From assembly GCA_949152475.1 (NCBI GenBank), contig OX424565.1, forward strand, positions 11,663,953 through 11,727,952: a stretch of DNA of 64,000 nucleotides. The letters are read 5' to 3'. The notes below the pieces were generated by a model, which had not been told where the DNA came from, made no database searches, and was given only the letters and a program-made list of their open reading frames with translations. The translations under genes were made by a program, and so were the position numbers. Each line of letters opens with the position of its first letter. The first letter of the stretch is position 1. The stretch is from Terebella lapidaria. Lineage: Eukaryota > Annelida > Polychaeta > Terebellida > Terebellidae. Positions 57,252 through 64,000 of the stretch are shown piece after piece.

Positions 57252-58939
57252 GCCTGAACTTAGCGTGTATCTCTACAGGAATTCGAAAAGATCCACTTCA
57301 CAATTTGTCATTTTTTGGCGATTTAAAGCAGCTTTTGATACCAGTTGGGGTATATACTTGTATGAAAACTATGTACCAACGTATGTTGCTTACAACAATC
57401 GGAAATCAAACTGGCTAAATGAAAGTGATCTGCAAGTTGGTTCAATACATCGCGTCAATACATTTTCGAATGTATAACATTTCAAACAGTTCGAATACAA
57501 GTGGTGATCTGGTCACTATTCAACGCTAGAACGGCACAGCTCATTGTGGCATAACCAATTTTGGGATTCCAGCGTGAAAATGATCAATAGTTGTCTCAAA
57601 AGCAGCTGTACAGTGCAAAATTTTCAATGTGCACACGAATTTGTCTAAATTTTACATTAAAAATCAAATTTTTGAATTAGTTTGTCACAAAGCCGTTCCC
57701 ATTATAGTGATGAAAATCCAATTATTCAATTTGATTCGTTTGTGTTGCTAATAACGAGAATATATGAAAATTCATTTCCTCATGTTTTCGGAAACATATT
57801 ATGCTACTTCACATCCTATTTCATATAACACGAAAGCCCGCACAAGACACATGCCAAATGGATCACCCTCCGTTCGATAGGTGGTATCGTGGGTCCCGGC
57901 CTACACAGCTTCAACCGAGAGTATCTTGGGATACATCATTATCCCATGGACATAATCACTTCACGGATTCCCTTTAATCTCGAACCCATGGCCTTGCAAT
58001 GCCCCTTGACGAAGACATTCCTCCATTTAACCATACATCATATCGGTGCGCGAGGTCCCGATGGTCAGCCCGTGACCAGATGATTTCACCATCATGAGGG
58101 TTCATGAAAATCATCAGAATTACACTGGAAATAGAACTGCGCTTCGATCGCTAAGTATACCCGATGCCTATTATTGCTTTAATGTCTATTTCATATACAC
58201 TCCTACTTATGAGTGGCTTCCTAGTATCCTACGCAGAGATAGAAATATTAGTAAATGCAAATATGACAATGAATCAAAACAAAAACCAGGACAGGAAACA
58301 GAAAGAGTGACATCATAACATTTAAAGGAATGAATTTGGTTTACATCAGGGTACCATAGACATGATAGAAACAACCATGCTTTCACGCGGTCTTGCCCTG
58401 AAAACACAAATGTGAACATCAGGACTTATTTTGCTCGAGCGGTGATTTGTTTCCTTACATTATGTATTTGTCAACCATTCGGTTGAATCGGAGGTGGAAT
58501 GGTCCGATCCAAACATTGTGAGTGTGACACACCTTATTCGAAATCACTAATTTTAACTAGTAACTATCATCAAGTATGGTAATGACCAAGTTTCTCTTCT
58601 ACATAAAATGTTCTTTTTTGTAATGGATTCCGAATACATATTTTTTGTTCATTGTCGATGGCAACAAATATACCTGAATGACCATTGTCATTTGTGTATT
58701 GTTTTATTTTCCAGGGTGAAAGGTTAGTCGAAATGATGCAGTAAACGTAAATCATACACGTTTGATATAAAGTAATACAGTATGCATCGACGGCCATTTG
58801 GGATTTTTAATGGAAATTCATGGATTATATACAAACGGGAGGAAGGTGAATGAAACAATCGCGTGAGTTGATTCGTTCTCCTAGAAATGGATGGCCCAAC
58901 ATTGCGTGACATAGGGGACTGGTATCACCATATTATTGC

Positions 58940-59290
58940 ATGAACTCTGTTAGACCAAGTATGTTGTGTTGTTGTGATGGCATGAAAATGTAATCACTGG
59001 AGAGTAATCAGTGGATATCTGTCTCACTCCGACATATGCTTCCATGAATTCAGTTGCCATTTGGCTTATGATTGGTTACTATTGGTGGTGATAGATTGAT
59101 ACTTACATTATGTACTTGATACATGTACTCTGTTAGACCAAGTATGTTGTGTTGTTGTGATGGCATGATAATATGCGAGTAATCATTGGATATCTGTCTC
59201 ACTCCGACATATGCTTCCATGAATTCAGTTGCCATTTGGCTTGTGATTGGTTACTATTGGTGGTAATAGATTAATACTTATATTATGTAC
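58940..59290 (+). repeat. Two tandem ~183-bp copies
   Basis: TTAGACCAAGTATGTTGTGT starts at 58,950 and at 59,133; both run through CATATGCTTCCATGAATTCA to a GGTTACTATTGGTGGT end. Confidence 0.9.
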
Positions 59291-59850
59291 TTGTCATACG
59301 CCTATTTCATGGGGTTTGTTCAAATTGATAAAATAACGTTGTACACTAATCATATCAGGTACACGGTAGACATAATTATATTTTACACACTGCTTGTCCC
59401 TGATGACGACAGTGTGTATTTGGAAAAGCTTTATTTATGTTCCAAAATGTCCTACTGACATCATCAAAATTTGGTTATATTTTGGATAATAGGTTGATAT
59501 TCGCATGGTGAATAGCCGTGTATGTATGCTCGTCAACAACATTCACTCCTGAAATACATGTATGTGCATATTAGATTATAAATTAACCAGGCAATACGAA
59601 GTCACATATATTGAACCTGCACTGCACTGGCACATATTGTAATGCAGTTATATAGTGCATATACATAAATAATATCTTATATTGGGTGAGTATAGATAAT
59701 TTGACATTATATGTTCTTCTGCGCTTATCAAATATGCCAATGCTGGTATTTAAACAATTGGACTAACATCGATTGATACGCAGTTGACCGATTCAGAGAG
59801 AATGCAGTTCGATACACCAGTTTTCTTTATGACGTTCATCAGTATGTATC

Positions 59851-60920
59851 TCTCCAAGCATGTTAGAACCCGAAACTGAAGAGAAGAAGAATTCACCCCC
59901 ACAATCTACCATTTATGAATATGTTTTATTTCACTCAATGTAATAGTTTTCTTTACGCCTGTGGAGGCAAATAAATTATCTATATATCTATTTTATGCTA
60001 TTTGAACCAGCTTTGAACTTTTGAACATCTGATGAGAATAAACATTTTCCGTGTGCATCATCGACATATTGGTAACTAGCGGTAGTAGGTTGATATGGGA
60101 GCATACATTCGATGAGAAATATACAAAATGGGGAAAAACAGAAACATGAGAAAAATAAGCCAGCAAAATGATAAGTAAAATGCCTTTAGTATAACGAAAT
60201 GAGCATCTTGATTGACGGATGGCCACCGGAGTTTCTATCAATACAAACACTTTAATAACAAATGTCAGTGGGCCACATAAAATGATTATGGTATTATTCA
60301 TAACAAAAACTGTCGAAATGAATATAATATGATTTACTCCAATCCCATTTAAGATATTTCAAAATGATCACGCATTCATATCCGCCCGGGTATCAGGTTA
60401 CCCCCTACTGTGGACCGTACGTACAAATCTATTGACATGGCGACAATACCGATCGCCTTCAATTGAAACATAACCTAAGTCTATTAAAACACAAATGAAT
60501 AATTGGAGTATTTATTGTGGGTATATCTTTATTTTGTTTCTTTCAGCTGTGTGTCAAATTTAATATGGTTCTCCGTAGTGCTAAATGCTTGTGCTAGACT
60601 GGTGTCTCATAATTCAATACTGCATGCTTGGTAAGCTTTTAATTCATGATGCAAGGTATATTTTATGAAAACCGTTTTGAAATACATGCAAACTATTAAA
60701 CAGTACACGAATAAACAATAATATTATACAAAGTGTACATGAAACTTATGCCGGTTATATGATTTCAATATATACACACAAAATTGTAGTATTATTAGTA
60801 TTTCATCAATATTACTCATTTTATTGTATGGTATGTTTGTACCCTGTATAAATGCGCCAATAAAAAAACATTGATTGATTGATATATAGAGTTGGTAAAA
60901 CAATTACAATCACGTATTTT
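59851..60920. other. No gene; possible retroposon 3' tail
   Basis: No coding region recognised. At 60,850-60,892, GCGCCAATAAAAAAACATTG followed by (ATTG)n resembles the 3' tail of a non-LTR retroposon (plus), but no body is recognised upstream. Confidence 0.4.
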
Positions 60921-62842
60921 GAAACTTTGTTGTTATTAATATCATTTCTATTGGCTGCAACTTGGAAATGTGACGCCTGTGAGTTACACGCCTGTGTAAT
61001 TTTACATGTGCTGGTATAAAATGTAATTGGACCAGTCTGCTCAACCCGAGAACCAGTTACCCGAATCAGTTCAGCAGAACCATATACAAAAACAAGGCTC
61101 AGTGTGTGGTGGATCTGTCGATGGGTTTCAAAATAACCAGAACAAGAAAATGCATCTAACTAGTGGACACGACATAATAGCTAGATAACATCATTATCAC
61201 AACAACAACTTGAGGTACTGTACTTCTTCTATGGCTTTTTCACAAATGCACTAAGTATCCCATTTTGATATTTTTGAATAAGACACAAATAATGTCGAAG
61301 TTCTGTGCATGTTTCAAATGTAATGGATGGACGAAATATAATCATTGAATGAAAAAGGATCGAGTGTTTTAAACTTCAAAGCACCGTATGGTATTAGTGA
61401 ATTATAAACTCGATGTATTCTTCGAATGTGTTCGTAAAAGTGAGAATGGCTGTACCACGTGAGACTAACTACGCAGCAAAACAATTTAATGGTTTGGCGA
61501 GTGAATATTGAATACCATGAATGGGTCTCTGGGCAATTCTGGCGTGTCTGAAACAAGTTATACCAATTACTGTATGAGTCTGTAAACTGTGCTGTGAAGG
61601 GTTCCAGCCGAACAAATTGATATACATTCCATGCTTCCCATACACATATGTTCTAAAATTCTTATAATTATCATTAGAGAAGCTCATGCAATATTTCTGA
61701 GACTCTCTCCATAGGAGGTAACGCAATGGTATGTTTGTAACGTTTGACCTTTCAATCGAAACTATCCCGGAAGTTCTGCAATATATACACACACACGACC
61801 GCGCACCTTTTGAAACTTTGTTGTTATTTATATCATTTCTATTGGCTGCAACTTGGAAATGTGACGCCTGTGAGTTACACGCCTGTGTAATTTTACATGT
61901 GCTGGTATAAAATGTAATTGGACCAGTCTGCTCAACCCGAGAACCAGTTACCCGAATCAGTTCAGCAGAACCATATACAAAAACAAGGCTCAGTGTGTGG
62001 TGGATCTGTCGATGGGTTTCAATATAACCAGAACAAGAAAATGCATCTAACTAGTGGACACGACATAATAGCTAGATAACATCATTATCACAACAACAAC
62101 TTGAGGTACTGTACTTCTTCTATGGCTTCTTCACAAATGCACCAAGTATCCCATTTTGATATTTCTGAATAAGACACAAATAATGTCGAAGTTCTGTGCA
62201 TGTTTCAAATGTAATGGATGGACGAAATATAATCACTGAATGAAAAAGGATCGAGTGTTTTAAATTTCAAAGCACCGTATGGTATTAGTGAATGATAAAC
62301 TCGATGTAATCTTGGAGTGTGTTCGTAAAAGTGAAAATGGCTGTACCATGTGAGACTAACTACGCAGCAACACAATCTAATGGTTTGGCGAGTGAATACT
62401 GAATGTCATGAATCGTTCACATAAACATGAAAAAGTATTTCTATTTATTGTCATTAAAAATTCACTACCGGTTCAAAGAGATGAATGGGTTTCTGGGCAA
62501 TTCTGGCGTGTCCGAAACAAGTTATACCAATTACTGTTTTGGTCTGTAAACTGTGCTCTGAAAGGTTCCAGCCGGGTGATCACTGTCTTTGTATTTCTGG
62601 AAAGTAAGCGGGTAGCAAAGAACAAATTGATGTACATTCCATGCTTCCCATACACATATGCTCTAAAATCTTATAAAATTCCTTGAAATTCACACAAATT
62701 TCATTATCATTAGAGAAGCTCATGCAATATTGCTGAGACCCTCTCCATAGGAGGTAAAGCAATGTTATGTTTGCAACGTTTGACTTTTCAATCGAAAGTA
62801 TCCCGGAAGTTATGCAGTATACTCACACACGACCGCGCACCT
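60921..62842 (+). repeat. Tandem duplication, unit about 890 bp
   Basis: GAAACTTTGTTGTTATTNAT starts at 60,921 and at 61,812. Both copies run to CACACACGACCGCGCACC. The second copy has two extra segments (about 62,410-62,480 and 62,574-62,620) absent from the first. The junction lies in a short shared TTTTGAAACTTT. Frames in both copies look noncoding. Confidence 0.9.
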
Positions 62843-63999
62843 GCTGGCATATCTCAAGGGTCTACGTTCGGTGACGTATCAAGGACATGTGTCCCGGGCA
62901 ATTTCACTATTGACCTGAGAAAATTTGCAGCAGCGCTCCCACACAACGGCTCTATCTACGCGTGGTGGAATCAAATCTCTGTACCGTTTATATTTTATAG
63001 TGAATTATTCTTCAAACTGGACATTAATGTAGACGTATGAATATCTTTTTCATTTCACACATTATGGAACATGCCACATTCGATATTTGAAGTGTACACT
63101 AACTGTGAACTCAATTTGAATACTTAGTAATTACCACTGATAATTATATGCCTCAGGTACGTAGAAAGATATTACGAACGGATGTATGATGAGTGTGCAA
63201 TGCAGTCTGATCGCTCTTTGATCAGCCGCAGTCTACAATCTTGCTGGACAAAAATCTATCTTCGCAGCAGCAAAAACCCTGAAAGACACCGTTGTATGTT
63301 CCTTTGAGAACATTCGAATCGGATTGAGTGGTATTAATATTGGAAGGTACGAAAATAGGTGATCCATGGTGTTTTAGTAATATTGTATAATCTGCTCCAG
63401 CTAGAGTAAAATTTGACGCCTGGTTAATATTTGATACTCTACTCGAATAGCTGACTAATTTTCAGGGTAGGTAAACCATCATAACGTTCGGGCACATTCT
63501 AGTTCACAAATTGTAGAACATGCTGATCTATTGATTGGCATATGTTTCAGCCGGATTTCCCAAACACACCCTCACACAGGTTGGACAAAAATTGGTGTGA
63601 TTGAAGACATATTGAAAGATAAATACAAAAAAGGAAAACAGGTTATTCATTTGTTTTCAATTAAAACCAATATTGTCCATTTGATAATTTATGAAATAAT
63701 AGTGTTGTCCGGATGAACCATGCCTGGATAATATATCTCCATGTTTCAGCCAGATAATGCATAAGATATGCCTGAACGTTATGATTCGCTTACCCACCGT
63801 GTTTTTATTGCCATGAACAATAACAATCTGGCGATCACTCTTTATTCTGCTTATTTGGTTTGAGCTAGACAACATACAAATTGACAATGTATTCAGCAAT
63901 GTTAATTGGTGTGTGAACATATTCTTCTACTATATTATATCATATCAAGGAAATGTCCAAATGAGCTAGAATTATCAGCTAATGTGTACTGTACATGCT
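62843..63999. other. Unique sequence, possible weak exons
   Basis: A plus-strand frame at about 62,840-63,040 (GSTFGDVSRTC, then FTIDLRKFAAALPHNGSIYA) looks somewhat protein-like, and a second stretch after CCTCAG at 63,157 reads YVERYYERMYDECAMQSD. No family is recognised and splicing between them is not supported. Nothing else identified. Confidence 0.25.
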
Positions 64000-64000
64000 T

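Larger units (their letters stand above)
52240..59850 (+). repeat. Large repeat unit, sixth copy, with insertions and internal duplication
   Basis: Landmarks: TAACATCAGACTGTTG (52,242), TTGGACACATGCATGATAAG (52,424), GAAGTGGAATAATCTGTTTC (52,537), GTTTACATCTGCGCTAATAT (52,831), GGTGTCCGCTCTAGACAACA (54,043), then repeated parts (54.6 and 58.4 kb hairpins; 55.86 and 58.66 kb; 56.2 and 59.37 kb modules), so at least part of the unit is present twice. The final minisatellite and tail are missing; similarity stops near 59,850. Confidence 0.75.

Noticed and set aside
62762..63040. 92-codon frame as a host gene
   Set aside because: The first half lies in the duplicated noncoding block; only the second half looks protein-like and no splice-supported partner was found. 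It is kept only as a weak note.

Overview
The window is eukaryotic (metazoan), AT-rich and almost free of host genes. It holds GT-AG introns, a Penelope-like retroelement, LINE fragments with a TTA-rich tail, tRNA-derived repeats and many small inverted-repeat elements. This suggests a marine invertebrate with a repeat-rich genome; I cannot name the phylum with confidence (the Penelope-like element and its 3' end recall molluscs, which is only an impression).

The backbone from about 7.3 to 59.9 kb is a large-unit tandem array. A noncoding unit of about 4.7 kb without insertions recurs in the same order in units starting near 9.8, 32.0, 36.8 and 52.2 kb, with another unit split around 44.9/47.8 kb and a unit tail at 7.3-7.7 kb. 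One unit module (about 360 bp with its flank) is also amplified head-to-tail at 1.1-2.6 kb. Younger elements sit inside these units, so the other units act as built-in empty sites that fix the insertion boundaries.

The most important object is a 15.3-kb transposon at 13,884-29,212. It has 285-289-bp, almost identical terminal inverted repeats that begin CACAGTCGCTTGTTACAGGG followed by a long G run. It is flanked by an 8-bp target duplication (TGTACAGT), and the interrupted repeat resumes exactly on the other side. Inside, two genes diverge from a ~330-bp spacer: leftward a P-element-superfamily-like transposase (17,804-20,148, one frameshift), rightward a spliced Pif1-family DNA helicase (20,477-22,621) whose frame continues past one TGA into a C-terminal region with a PHD-like zinc finger (to 23,542). 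The interior also carries a tandemly duplicated block of LINE debris and several hairpin elements.

Other elements: a Penelope-like reverse transcriptase without a C-terminal GIY-YIG domain (45,291-47,513, minus), nested in a foldback element (44,944-47,801); an internally deleted relative at 5.6-6.5 kb; three or more copies of only its 3' end sharing one terminus; a TTAA-flanked element (30,636-32,047); an element with a 9-bp target duplication and long inverted repeats (56,795-57,251); an inverted-repeat element with a coding-like unknown frame (8,442-9,589); foldback elements filled with short tandem arrays; and a 338-bp tandem repeat carrying a perfect RFX-type X-box in each copy. The two ends of the window (0-1.1 and 59.9-64 kb) show no gene I can recognise.
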